The notes below the pieces were generated by a model. The model was not told the origin of the DNA. It made no database searches and was given only the letters and a program-made list of their open reading frames with translations. Shown one piece after another: positions 22,498-34,336 of a stretch of 64,000 nucleotides of DNA. Position numbers and translations under genes: made by a program. How positions within the stretch are numbered: position 1 is the stretch's first letter; each line of letters starts with the position of its first letter. The stretch is from Hofstenia miamia (lineage: Eukaryota; Xenacoelomorpha; Acoela): NCBI GenBank assembly GCA_004352715.1, contig SCFE01000099.1:441372-505371 (forward strand), given 5' to 3'.

Positions 22498-23689
22498 TGT
22501 TTCACTTGTAAAATATTTTTGTGGATTCCACAAAATATTTGAAGTTTTTGAAACAAAAATATTAATAACAAAAATGGAAAATGTGATTTATTCCATTTTT
22601 ATGTGACTCTATGTTATGTTCGATTTTTGGCAGAACAATCAAAACTTTCCGTTCATAATCAAGGTCACGTCAATAAGAAAAGGATTTGCTTCTTGTGTGT
22701 GGACAATTACAGATAAAAGAAGCAATTTATTTCAAACATAAATGGATATTGACCGAAAATTTTTGGCACATTTTATCGTTCACAAAAATCCTTCTTAAAT
22801 TTTTGGTTTGTTTTTGTCGAAATTGACTCTGTATTAGATTGTAGTACTAGACGAGATTCTGATACTATGTAATATTTCAAAATTTAACATTAATTTTTCA
22901 ACATATTGTTTTTAAGTTACATATGGTTCCCTAAATTTGAGTTGATTTGCATGCCCTATTACGTAGTTGTTCCATTTTACGAATACCTCGATCCAAGCAC
23001 GGAAATGTACTCCCCTGTGTATCGTATTTGTACATTTTTTTTCTTCAAGACAGTCTTGAAGCTTTTTAAAATTTTCAATTCTCATTTGAAAAGAACATAA
23101 ATACATTTTGAGTCCATGTTCATTTATTTCTACATGTGGAATAGATATTGATGTTCGGGTTCGTTTTGGATCGAAAACTATAATTCTTTTAAAAATTCGA
23201 ATCGGATCGGATCCTAAAATTATAAATCCGATTCAATCTCTCAGACGTATTATTAATACAAAGTACATAATAATAAACAGCATGAAAAATTCCATTTGTT
23301 TGTTGCATATTGCTGTAGTTTTAAGGAATTTTTGATCTCAGTAATTTCAGAAATAATCAATATTTTGAAAATGAATCGAATCTAGGTATTGAAGCTCATG
23401 ATAAGGTTCATTGGAGACACCATATTGGAAAGAGAAACTACTCATGACTCCAAGTAGTAAATCCCGTATAATCATTAGTCACCGTATAATTTGTGTTTCG
23501 GACGATATTTTAAGTGTACATCAGTACACTTTTTCGCAATGTAGACCGATACACATACTCTTTTGTTCTATTCTATTCTAATCAACGTAAAAGTGAAGAT
23601 ATTAAGCACACATTTCATAAGTTCTATAAATTGTATCACATAGGTCCAAGCGGTGATATGTGAAACTTGTTCAATATTCCTTTGGAACA

Positions 23690-23872
23690 TCTACTGCTTG
23701 GCCAGTAACAATGCGTTTCGGCAAACTCTCCAACAGACCTCTGCAATAATCTTTCGAAATTTCAGTGACTCAGCATCGCAAGCCTGCGGCTCTCTTCTTC
23801 AATATAGCCCATAGATTCTCAATCGCATTGAGATTCGGACTGTTCCCTGACCACTTAATGGTTGCATATTAA
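23690..23872 (-). pseudogene. Tc1-like transposase C-terminal relic
   Basis: The minus strand reads WSGNSPNLNAIENLWAILKK, then RAAGLRC, a stop, VTEISKDYCRGLLESLPKRI and VTGQAVDV. This is the end of a DD34E Tc1-family transposase: WPxxSPDLNPIENLW, holding the catalytic Glu (ENLW), followed by the helix around the SLPxR motif. The Asp of SPDLNP reads Asn. The upstream catalytic domain is absent and no TIR was found. Confidence 0.8.
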
Positions 23873-23887
23873 CTTTGACGAGAGTCA

Positions 23888-23975
23888 CAGAGTTGGAATT
23901 AGGCCGATTTTTTAGCCCCAAGCCCGGCCCAACTCAAAATACCAATTGTTCGGCCCAATCCCGGCCTAAATTATT
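23888..23975. repeat. hAT left terminus (CAGAGTTGGAAT family)
   Basis: CAGAGTTGGAATTAGGCCGA followed by GCCC/CGGCCC-rich subterminal sequence, matching the ends at 29992-30751. Its right end was not found; copy B of the dispersed repeat lies 570 bp downstream. Confidence 0.6.
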
Positions 23976-24540
23976 TTCCTTTTACTCCACGGATAGTTTC
24001 TTCTGCCTTAATGAGACCCATAAGCACTATGAATTTGATTGGATAATTTGCCTAATTTGCATATGAATGTGCCATCCGCTTAAGTCTGTTAACAATGCTA
24101 ATTTAATTGTATTGAAATTCAAATTGAATTGTTAGCCTTAATACAATAAACGTGTTATAACTACCAAATAATATTGAATGAAAATTGTCACAAATGTTTC
24201 CAATGATGACACAAATTGTCTATTGCATAAATTACCCTTAAATCGTTTAAAATTTTTTACTTTTTGTTGGTTTCTTCTTAAAATTGATAAACGCTTTCAT
24301 CTCACAAAATAACAAAATCTCAAAAACCAAAGTGCATAACGCAAATAAGGTGAGCATTTTTTTATAAATTAAAGTGCTTATATGTTAATTTTTTGCTTAG
24401 ACGTCTTACAAAAATGTTGCCATGGATATTATGGTAACGTTAATTGAGATAAATGGCGATTTTTGGCTTAATTATATCTAAAAACCAATTTTTTCAAAAT
24501 TTGTAATCTCCAGACATTTTAATATTAACTGGCAAAACTT

Positions 24541-25030
24541 AACTGCCAATTTTGCACTCTACTTGACATTTCTGAAATCAATTATTGCAATTAGGCTTAT
24601 ACACGTAAGCAAACCTCAAGAAAAGAGAACCACAACAAAATCATTTATATTTTGCTACTCTTCTATTCAAACCTTTCTATATGAAAATTAAATTTATGTT
24701 TATTTTAATTTGTATAGGTATTTTTACCCGTTATTCAAAAACCTCAAACTTTTCTGTTATGTTGTACAACATTGTACTACTGTAAAACACAACTACAACA
24801 ATGAGTTTCTAGTGGCATTATTAAAACAATAATTACTCTTATAGAGCCATTGAATAATTCAAATTTAATAGCACCAGTGATTGTATATTTTTTTACCATT
24901 ATTCGCAGCATATTACAAAAACTATTATAGCCCTGCGGAATAACTTTTAGGAATAAAAAGCTCTTCTGAATGCTTCTTGATGGTTAACATCCAACTAAAA
25001 ATTAGCTTTTTAATAAAAGTAGGCTTGGTC
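24541..25030 (+). repeat. Dispersed repeat, copy B
   Basis: Second copy of the repeat at 14044-14468, same orientation, ending with TTTTTAATAAAAGTAGGCTT. Similarity continues weakly upstream to about 24430. No coding potential. Immediately followed by another hAT-like end. Confidence 0.8.
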
Positions 25031-25035
25031 TGAGG

Positions 25036-25150
25036 CAGAGATGGAAGTGGGGCGGGTCGACCCATAGGGCATGGTGAGAGGAGCAGGTCAAGCTGGGCAT
25101 GGGACAAGGTTTTTCTCACGTGAGTACCCATGGGACACAAGTGGGGCAAA
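25036..25150. repeat. Probable hAT terminus, GC-rich
   Basis: CAGAGATGGAAGTGGGGCGG resembles the left end of the element at 20971. It is followed by unusually GC-rich sequence up to about 25150. No mate was identified. Confidence 0.45.
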
Positions 25151-25181
25151 AACATCTTTTTTACCAGTTACGCGACAACTC

Positions 25182-25376
25182 GGGGTGCAAATGCACCCCA
25201 TTGACTTCCATTACGCTCTTAATCACATTGCTAAAACATCACAGCTCACATATTTTTTTACTTTTCATTACTTTAATAGATATTTATTGTGTTTGATTGT
25301 TGAAGCCGCTGCTTTCCTATTTTCCCACTAGTCATAAATTTTATGGTAAACAATGTTGTGGGGTGCGTTTGCACCC
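25182..25376. promoter_or_regulatory. Pair of GGGGTGC...GCACCCC hairpins
   Basis: GGGGTGCAAATGCACCCC at 25182-25199 (8-bp stems) and GGGGTGCGTTTGCACCCC at 25359-25376 are near-identical palindromes 177 bp apart, just upstream of a piggyBac transposase relic. I infer subterminal repeats of that element; a TTAA target site is not resolved. Confidence 0.5.
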
Positions 25377-25586
25377 CAATGCTAAAACGAAGTTAATGCT
25401 TGTTTGAATTCCAAATAGGATTCGTACTTGAAACTGTTATTTCTAATTAATTAGCATGCGTGTGCTGATTGTAGTCAGATAGGATGCTTTGAAACGCGGC
25501 TCTTGTCTCGACCAATGAAAATCGTTGGGAAAATGACTTACTTACTTACTACAAGCACCGATAAATTGCTTATCAATCTGACTGCG

Positions 25587-27125
25587 ATGGCACGAAGACA
25601 GATACCTTATAGAATATCACGGCAGAATTGTTTAAATTTGCTTTACGCTGAAATTGACGAAGATGAGGATTTATTTGTCGCGAATATGGAGGACGATTTA
25701 GTCAGGGTTGAAGATTCCTTCCCAATCCAAGGAACATCTGACAATGATGATATATCACCTGATCCTGAAGATGACGAGACTTTGTCTGCATCTGTTTTGA
25801 TTTCATATCGTGATGATAACGATGATGAAAGAGACAATGATCAGGAAACAGCTGGGACTGATCTCAAATCTCCAGATGGACACAAGTGGACCGAAAATTT
25901 CAGAAGACGTTCAACAGCAAGAAACATTTTTGGAGAAAGGAAAGGATTTTGAACTGGCTTACATCCTCGCAGGAGAGTTAAATCCTTCCTCGTTTTCACT
26001 GAGACAGTTTTAAAAGAGGCATTGTGACATACTTACAAACATGGCCAATTCCTGGCTAGAAATCGTGGATTTCTGTGGAGGCCATGTATCATGAATGAGC
26101 TGCGAGCTTTTATTGGCTTTCATATTATAGCTGGTGCTTATAAAGCTCATCACCTAGACGCACGGGAGTTATTCAACTCACGCAATGGTATTAGTCTTTT
26201 TCGTGCAACAATGCGTTATGGGCGTTTCTGCCAACTGAAATATGCCCTTCGTTTTGACAACCCGGCACCTCGTGAAAGAGAGGACGAACTAGCTTGCCAT
26301 CCGAAATGTCTTTCATTTGTTCAATGACGCCTTGCAAGTTTACACTCCCGGCCCCTACTTTACCGTTGATGAAATGCTCATTGAATACCACGAAGCCCGG
26401 AAAATTTGGAATAAAAATTTTCTGGATTGTGGACTTTGAAAATTCGATGCCACTGGATTTCCTCGTGTATATTGGAAACTCATCTTTAGCAGACGATTGG
26501 CGTGCGTCCAGCTCAAACTTCTCTGAAGTATTATAGTGAGGCAGCTAAGCTCCAGGTAAGACATTCAGGCATATTTTTTTCTCATGTTATGATTAAAACT
26601 TTTATGTTGACTATTTTGATGAAAATAATGAAATATGCTTATTATAGAGCTTTCCGCAGGAATCCAAATACAGAGTTCTTATCTATAGGAGTTCTTATCT
26701 GGTGATGATATCGACTTGTATGTAACTTCCATGCAGACCTTAACTCATTTTCATTTATTGAGAAAGTAATTCTTGTTATTATTATTGTGTATTATAGGCC
26801 TATCATAGCTACTGATTTACCTTACAATATAGTAACTACATGTACTTTACACAAATTTCGTTTTTACTGTTTTCTCACTTCGTCTAGATCTTGTTAAGTT
26901 CGTATGTATAATAAGTATTCGTTTCATATACAATCATTATATAGGCCTATTTACTCTTTCATTTTTTCAGATATTTGGACAAATCCAGAACTATAACGAT
27001 GGATAATTATTTCACAATTATGTCGATGTCGAAAATATTGTTGGCACGAAATACGACTGGACTCTGTGTGGAACAGTTCGTTCAAATTGTCGTGAGTTGC
27101 CTCTGGTATGCAAGAATACCCGCTA
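25587..27125 (+). pseudogene. piggyBac transposase relic (DDE_Tnp_1_7)
   Basis: ATG 25587 opens MARRQIPYRISRQNCLNLLY, followed by an acidic N-terminal region (DEDEDLF, PDPEDDET), usual for piggyBac proteins. After stops and frame changes, 26091-26290 encodes LRAFIGFHIIAGAYKAHHLD and MRYGRFCQLKYALRFDNPAP. About 26359-26410 gives FTVDEMLIEYHEARK with the first catalytic Asp. About 26405-26480 gives KIFWIVDFENSMPLDFLVYI with the second. At 26983-27125, TITMDNYFT holds the third catalytic position, followed after a frameshift by CGTVRSNCRELP. About 400 bp between 26560 and 26980 lacks recognisable domain sequence and may be an insertion or intron. Catalytic residues survive but the frame is broken many times. 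The C-terminal Cys-rich finger was not found. Confidence 0.88.
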
Positions 27126-27476
27126 TTTATATTTGCTAAAGAACTTTAAGTTTATCCCTTTACATTGCTTATTGCTATTCAAAACCAAAATAGTTAAATT
27201 TACAAATTTACCAAGTTACTATTAATGAACAACCATATGAGGTTTTTCATAAACACATACAAGGACAATCAAAGAAATAGCAATTTAGCTTATGATTCCT
27301 GAAATCCGAATTAGAATAAAGTTTCGCAGCTATTTGCAATTAATAAGTTACAAGAATGATGCAAAATGATTGGCTGATAAAAATGTATATGCTATATTCA
27401 TAATGTAAATACCTTTTGAAATGATGAACGGTTCACAAAAGTTTTTTAGATTAGAATCAGGTTAAAAAACTAATTT

Positions 27477-27490
27477 TGATGACGTCATCA
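27477..27490. promoter_or_regulatory. Perfect 14-bp palindrome with CRE core
   Basis: TGATGACGTCATCA contains the full CREB/ATF site TGACGTCA. No adjacent gene was recognised, so function is unproven. Confidence 0.3.
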
Positions 27491-28084
27491 TTTATCTAAT
27501 AATCGGAGTTACCTATTCTGGTATGTCGCCTAAAGAGATAATGCAAATTTCCATATTTTGACGGGATTGAGCCTAAATATTACATTTAATATATTGTTGC
27601 ACATTAATTTAAAAACTGCTACGGACTTCTCAAACTCAATATCTATCGTGAAACTCAATATCTATCGAGAGCTTGATTTCAAAAATGCTATCTAGATTTG
27701 CTACGCATTTTCTTAAATAGCCAATCAACAAAGAGCAAGGGCTAGTCCATGCTGGGCCTGTCAATAATGTGAATTTTATTAAAGATTTCTTCGAGCTAGC
27801 GCGACACCTGATGAAATCAATCTCCGTGTAAATAAGTGTTCTTCGTGGGGCCTTTAGCAATGGGCCCTTTGCGAAATGTTATTGGCTTATGAAGAATTCT
27901 ATATTCAAAACTCCGTGTTACTTGTGTAAACTACAGTTTTGCAATATCATGTGATTTACAGTGCGTTCATATTTAATGTTGCATTTATATAAACTCTTGG
28001 CTTTAATTGGGCCTCGATAACAAGATATGAGTGAAAAAATGTAAAATATATCAATGATTTTCATCTAAAAAATGCTAATGTGTA

Positions 28085-28491
28085 TAGTGTACCATCGGTT
28101 ATCCGCCATTCTTGGGACATGACCAAATTTTGGCGCTAAGCCGGGTTGGTGGATAATCGAATTGGATGAGCCAGCCGCGTGATGAATTACATTATTGATG
28201 CATATTTGCATTGATTGCAAATTCAATTGCCATAGCTGAAATGATAACGATATAAATCCTAAAAATAAATGATTTTTTTAATATTTATTGCAATTATTTT
28301 CCAATAAATTTTTTTTACCCATCCCTGGTCGCTAAGGTTCGTTTTTGAACAGATTGGTGGATAATCGAGAGCGGTTTGCTACACACGGGAAACTAAAATT
28401 CTTGGCAAGTGACGGTAGACTGGGTTGCGCTATTTCTGTTCTCAAAACTCACGGGACGCGAAAAAATTGGCGGATAACCGAGGATACACTG
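28085..28491. mobile_element. Tigger-type MITE
   Basis: The left end TAGTGTACCATCGGTTATCC matches the complement of the right end, CAGTGTATCCTCGGTTATCC. TA flanks both sides (28083-28084 and 28492-28493). Internal GTTGGTGGATAATCGA and GATTGGTGGATAATCGA repeats echo the TIR. No coding sequence. Confidence 0.85.
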
Positions 28492-28683
28492 TAATGTACA
28501 AATACAAAATAATGAGAATACTAGAGGAATTAAGGTTTTTTGTGACAATTGCAAAATGAAAAGAGATTAAATTTACATAAAATTCCAGGAGAAAGCAAAG
28601 AGCATAAAAGCAAAATTAGAATATTTGAATATATGATAATATGAAATTAGCTATAGGAATGATACAAAAAAACTAATTATAAT

Positions 28684-29064
28684 CAGACTTGTCAGATAGA
28701 AGAAATTTCTAAGACAGGGTCGGTCAGCTCGTTTAAATTTTGATTAAGTTCGGCTTGGCTCTCCACATAAAATCTTTTAATGAGGCTCGTTTCTGCTTGA
28801 TATATTTTTTAAAAATATTGCGCTCTCAGAATTTTTTAAATAACTCTTCCTATTATTTAATAAACATTTCTAAAATAAATTTATAGGTAAGGCATATTGA
28901 ATGAGAAAATACGAAAAATCTGAATAATCAAATTAACAAGCAGTACTATAAATGTGCTTTGCGTAAAAAAGACTCGTTTTGGGCTCGTTGTATATCGAAT
29001 ATTTTGCTCAGACTCGGCTCGGTTCAGCTCGGCTCGTTAGAAGCTCGGCTCGTGAACAACTCTG
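28684..29064. mobile_element. GAGCCGAGC MITE, copy 2, with 8-bp TSD
   Basis: 381 bp flanked by identical ATTATAAT (28676-28683 and 29065-29072). The right-end complement begins CAGAGTTGTTCACGAGCCGA and the left CAGACTTGTC. GGCTCG/GAGCC motifs cluster at both ends. Family members are at 21194 and 41037. Confidence 0.9.
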
Positions 29065-29991
29065 ATTATAATTTATTTATGACAGATATACCAAGAACAC
29101 AGACATGTATTTTGTATTTGTTAATATTTACTGCATGCTAATAATGCTACAAATGTAAACAGGGATGGAAAAAACTAAATAGCTGAATTAGAATTTAAGA
29201 AAGACATTTCATTTTATAAAATATAAATTGTTGATTTTGTTTTTCATTCCTTTATTAATTTTTTTTAACATTGATTAGTGACAAAAAATTAGACTTATTT
29301 TACTCTCTAGTAAAAGCACCTTTGGCAAGCTGCATTTTCATTTTAAACAATTCTTGTAGTTTCAAGGGTGGGGCTAAGGACGTATTAATATACAGTTCAG
29401 ATAGGATTTTAATTTTGGCTTTATGAAATGAAGTATCAAGATAAGATAAGAATAACTTGTTAATAATTATATTCGTACATGTATTATTTATAATTACTAG
29501 AATGTGAAATATAGGCCTAACAAAAATTCATAGTAACTTTAAATTATTAAGTATGCATAAAATATTTTTATTATTATTACTCATTTGAATATTGAAACAG
29601 AAATATTTGAGCTCAAGAAATTTATCACAAGTCTTCCGCTTTTCGCATTTAGTAATTCCCGCTTTTGTCCATTTTGTTTTGTAAGCACTGATTTTGGAGT
29701 AATTTCTTACCTATACCTACTCATTAATGAGGTGTAGCCCTACACCTAAAATATTTCTTTTTCATTAAGAACACTCTGCTAATTTGTTTTACTTAATTAA
29801 AAATATTCTTAGATTTGTACAGTTCGAATTTTATTTCTATTTAATACATTTATGAACAAGAATTAAATTTTTCTATTAACGTGCTTCAAGCTTTGAGAAA
29901 ATTCATTTTGGGTCATTTTTTGCCTTAACAATTCATTGTTCTTGGAAAAATAAAATATCTCTCATGGTATTCTATAGTGATGTTGCTACAC

Positions 29992-30751
29992 CAGAGTTGG
30001 AATTGGGTTGGGCCTAAAGTTAGGTTGGACTGCGTCGGGCTTGGGCTGGGCTTGCACCGAATTTTCTACCTTTGCAATTTGGGTCGTGCTGAGCCGGGTC
30101 GGGCTAGGGCCTAATGGTTTAATTGGTATTTGAAATACAGGAAAAATTCATTTGAAACTTAAACTTTGCAAATAGAAAAAAACATTTTCTTTAAGTTAAC
30201 CAGCCCTGCATTGTTGGTTGTTCTAATATCTAAATTTTGTCTGTTGCAAGCAAAGGGCGTCTATGAAAATTCCACTTACTTTGTGCTGATGTAAGTTGAT
30301 TTAAGTTGGCAGAGAAATTTAGTAACTAAATTTATAGAAAGTGATATGTTCTCTAAACTATAAAAAGGGCGACTACACATTTAATACTATTTGATAGGCA
30401 TATGCAATCACTTACAGAAAGGGCTGACGTCTGCTTCAGGCCTACGGCCCTTTAGACACTTTTACGGTATAAAGATTAACAATGCAATTTGAATTTGAAG
30501 AGAATTGAATTACTATTTTTGACGGACTAGTGTGGATATACACCTATTCACATGTTGATCAATACATTATGAAAATTGTCCAATCAAATGCATAATGTAG
30601 TGATTATGGGTCTCTATGAGGTAAAAGGCACTACTCTCATTGGTGTAAAAGAAAAATAATCGATATTTTGAAATGGGCCGGGTAGTCTTAGGCCTAAACT
30701 GCATTTAGCCGGGCCGTTGATGGACAAAAAAACTGCCCATTTCCAACTCTG
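29992..30751. mobile_element. hAT MITE (CAGAGTTGGAAT family), complete
   Basis: 760 bp, starting CAGAGTTGGAATTGGGTTGG and ending CCATTTCCAACTCTG, flanked by perfect TGCTACAC copies (29984-29991 and 30752-30759). Subterminal GGGC/GGGCC runs match the lone ends at 14691 and 23888. No coding potential. Confidence 0.92.
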
Positions 30752-31474
30752 TGCTACACAGTGTCTCGAAATTATTTTTTCCGGATAAAAAGCATTCCAA
30801 AAATTCGGAATTTTACTGAAAACTTGGGCAAGCACCTATTTACATAGCCTAATATATTTTAATATTAATTTTATTGAATCAATCATTAGCATAATGAGAT
30901 AAATGTAAATTAATGCTGTAAGTCACTATTTTCGAAAATTAATTTAATTAAATTTTCTGATTTGAAATCTAATAATGTAAGGTTTTCGTCAAATTCTCTT
31001 TAAAGCCCTCAAAATATAAAATGCTTAAAGTTAGTTTTTGAAATTTTAGCAAAAATGCTATAAAATTCTGAATAACATTTTTACTGTTTTAAAATGAGTT
31101 TTTGATTATTGATTTATCATTTATAAAATATTTTCTCCCTCTAGGTAAACACTACTCTATAATAACGACCTAAATTATAGCGAATATTTTCTAATCAATT
31201 GCCACATGCTTCAAAAAATGAAGAGCTTATGTAATTGATTAACTATAATTCATCTCCTATTCAAATATAAAGTCTAGATTTCAAAGTACGAGCATAAATT
31301 GTCAGTTTTTGCAAAGTAAGACAGACGTGTCAGCTAATTAATTGCAAACTAGTCGAAAGGATTTTGTTATGGAGAACAAAGATTTGCTATGGAGAATTTG
31401 GAAGGCAGATGTTTAGAAGCAATTATTATTTTATGCTTTTACACTGACAAAGTGAATTGCGTTTTACTGCAAGT

Positions 31475-31498
31475 ATGAGTGATGACGAAGGAAGCCCG
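31475..31498 (+). CDS. Candidate first coding exon of an SR-type protein
   Basis: ATG 31475 encodes MSDDEGSP, then GTAACT at 31499 is a possible donor in phase 0; unspliced, the frame stops after ten more codons. The RS exon at 34337 also begins in phase 0 on the same strand, so the two can be joined in frame. A short MSD-acidic start before an RS stretch is seen in TRA2-type proteins, but eight residues cannot prove this. Further exons may lie in the gap at 32268-33186. Confidence 0.4.
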
Positions 31499-32254
31499 GT
31501 AACTAATTTTATTATATCATATACCCAGTGAAAAATTCTTTCTAACTAAAAATTTATAAATTTAATTTGTTTGATTGACTATTATTTGTTTTTAATAAAA
31601 CGTTCGGATGCTCCATCATTTGAAACTCTATATAGTATGAGGTTTTGCTCTTGTAAATCTATTGTAAAATATTGACTCAATGCTAACTATAACATTAAGG
31701 AGAGTTGTTGTATCTGTTGTATATAGTCATATGCACAATGTACTTTATCACCCTATTAAAGTACGCGCAAAAATTACTAAACAGGTTCGTAACAAGTAAA
31801 AATGTGTTGATTAGCAAACATTTATTTGTCAAAATTTGTAATTCCTATTGGTGTGATTGAGCGAATCTTTGAAACTAAAATTTCTTCATGTGAAATACAA
31901 TTCTTTTTCAAAGCTTCGCACCATATTGAAAAATTAATATAATTTAAGAACTCAGTGTACCAAATATGTAAGACCGCATGAGTGAAAAATCATACCGTAT
32001 GATGGCGCTGTATTGCGAAATTTGTCGATTTTATTCAATTTCTACAGGTATATCAGAAATTTATGGCCAATAACCATATTTTAGCCTTAGAAATTTTATC
32101 TATATGCTTTTGTAAGTATTTTGAGAACAGCAATTCTTGATTTTTCAAAGATTAATAAATCAACGATTACCAAGAATTTAATTTTTCAGTATTACAGTAG
32201 TTTCTTAAATATTTGAATCTAGGTATTATGGTAGAAGTGTAATTTCCTTAGAAA

Positions 32255-33327
32255 TATATATATATATNNNNNNNNNNNNNNNNNNNNNNNNNNNNNNNNN
32301 NNNNNNNNNNNNNNNNNNNNNNNNNNNNNNNNNNNNNNNNNNNNNNNNNNNNNNNNNNNNNNNNNNNNNNNNNNNNNNNNNNNNNNNNNNNNNNNNNNNN
32401 NNNNNNNNNNNNNNNNNNNNNNNNNNNNNNNNNNNNNNNNNNNNNNNNNNNNNNNNNNNNNNNNNNNNNNNNNNNNNNNNNNNNNNNNNNNNNNNNNNNN
32501 NNNNNNNNNNNNNNNNNNNNNNNNNNNNNNNNNNNNNNNNNNNNNNNNNNNNNNNNNNNNNNNNNNNNNNNNNNNNNNNNNNNNNNNNNNNNNNNNNNNN
32601 NNNNNNNNNNNNNNNNNNNNNNNNNNNNNNNNNNNNNNNNNNNNNNNNNNNNNNNNNNNNNNNNNNNNNNNNNNNNNNNNNNNNNNNNNNNNNNNNNNNN
32701 NNNNNNNNNNNNNNNNNNNNNNNNNNNNNNNNNNNNNNNNNNNNNNNNNNNNNNNNNNNNNNNNNNNNNNNNNNNNNNNNNNNNNNNNNNNNNNNNNNNN
32801 NNNNNNNNNNNNNNNNNNNNNNNNNNNNNNNNNNNNNNNNNNNNNNNNNNNNNNNNNNNNNNNNNNNNNNNNNNNNNNNNNNNNNNNNNNNNNNNNNNNN
32901 NNNNNNNNNNNNNNNNNNNNNNNNNNNNNNNNNNNNNNNNNNNNNNNNNNNNNNNNNNNNNNNNNNNNNNNNNNNNNNNNNNNNNNNNNNNNNNNNNNNN
33001 NNNNNNNNNNNNNNNNNNNNNNNNNNNNNNNNNNNNNNNNNNNNNNNNNNNNNNNNNNNNNNNNNNNNNNNNNNNNNNNNNNNNNNNNNNNNNNNNNNNN
33101 NNNNNNNNNNNNNNNNNNNNNNNNNNNNNNNNNNNNNNNNNNNNNNNNNNNNNNNNNNNNNNNNNNNNNNNNNNNNNNNNNNNNNNGTCATGCATATTAG
33201 TAGCACCACTGCAAGCTAGGTTACACATAATAAATATGCATTGAGCTGATTGTCGGTGAACAATCAAAGTAGATGTCAAAGTGGATTAATTGCTGACATG
33301 GAGAACAGCGTTGGGCAGATGAGCATG

Positions 33328-33352
<25 letters not shown>
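32255..33352. repeat. (TA)n microsatellites around a 919-base gap
   Basis: A TA run leads into N at 32268-33186; another TA run lies at about 33327-33352. The candidate SR gene intron spans this gap. Confidence 0.9.
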
Positions 33353-33358
<6 letters not shown>

Positions 33359-33469
33359 ATCTTTGAGCTTCATATTTTTAGATTAAAATTTTAATAGGGT
33401 AATATAATCATTAACAAAATTTATCTAATTAAAATACGTTAATTTTAATAAGCTAATTTTTAATTTGAT

Positions 33470-34140
33470 TGTTCATGAAATTTTGATTTTTATTTAGATT
33501 TTCCTTAATTACTATTGATTCTGCTGTATGTAAATTTTCATGTTGAACAATTATTTTAAAATTACTTTCTTTTGCTTTACGTTGATATTGATATATCTCT
33601 GTTTGCATGTGGCCTTTTAGATGTCCATTAATGCGTACTACAAAATGTCTTGAAGGTTGTCCATCACAGACGATTTAATACATATTGCAGTATCATGTTT
33701 GTTCTTGATTAAATCTTTGATCATTTTGATTGTAAAGGCTATTCTTATTTTGTATTTTAGGCTTTTATTGTCATTTTTGATGCGATGCCCGATATATTTA
33801 CATGTTTCACAAATATATGATAATTTCCATAATCCATTTTTTACGAAAATTTAGAAATAATATCGAAAGCTTTGGTTTCTACTTGGTATGTTGAATAAAT
33901 TCTATAGGCTTTTTGAAGGATGTTAAGAATTGCTGAAAATTTTTATTTTGAATGACAGTATGAGTTAGCTGGTATGTATAAGTTTGTATTTGTTGATTTT
34001 AATAAAACCGGAATTTGTTCTTTTTATGCAAACATCTAAGAATTTCAGTTGATTATTATTTTCTTCTTCTTTAGTGAATTTTTTGTGATTTGTACTGATC
34101 ATTTATATAATTAAGGAATTCGGTAATGTAATCCCTTTCA
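33470..34140 (-). pseudogene. Penelope-like element relic (RT end + GIY-YIG)
   Basis: On the minus strand, about 34080-34020 gives FTKEEENNNQLKFLDVCIKR followed by TNSGF, the conserved stretch near the end of Penelope-type reverse transcriptases. Then come NSYCHSK and LNILQKAYRIYST, the following helical region. At about 33680-33500, CDGQPSRHFVVRINGHLKG and ESNFKIIVQHENLHTAES correspond to a degraded GIY-YIG nuclease (normally YVGQTSRHF..RINEHL). RT followed by GIY-YIG is diagnostic of Penelope-like elements. Stops and frame changes are frequent. It lies antisense in the presumed intron just upstream of the RS exon. Confidence 0.75.
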
Positions 34141-34336
34141 TTTTTGGTAATCGCCAAGGTAACAACTAAAGACAAAAACTATTAAATATTTGAATTTCAA
34201 TTTGCTGCATCGGCTGTTTTAAGAACATCTATCATATTGTACATTCAGAACAAATAATTCATATTATTCAAAAGCGTTTTATTTAAGAAGTCATAGTGAG
34301 TATTCTTTTACAACAATATGATATTATATAATTTAG

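Larger units (their letters stand above)
20971..23242. mobile_element. hAT element with 8-bp TSD, containing a nested MITE and a gap
   Basis: Flanked by identical AGACGTAT copies (20963-20970 and 23243-23250). The left end CAGAGATGGAATTTGATCGG and the complement of the right end GAGAGATTGAATCGG are imperfect inverted repeats, each followed by GGATCGGATC-type repeats (20990-21025 and 23195-23235). The 2272 bp include 1000 N. A smaller hAT MITE begins at 21194. No transposase is visible in the sequenced parts. Confidence 0.85.
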
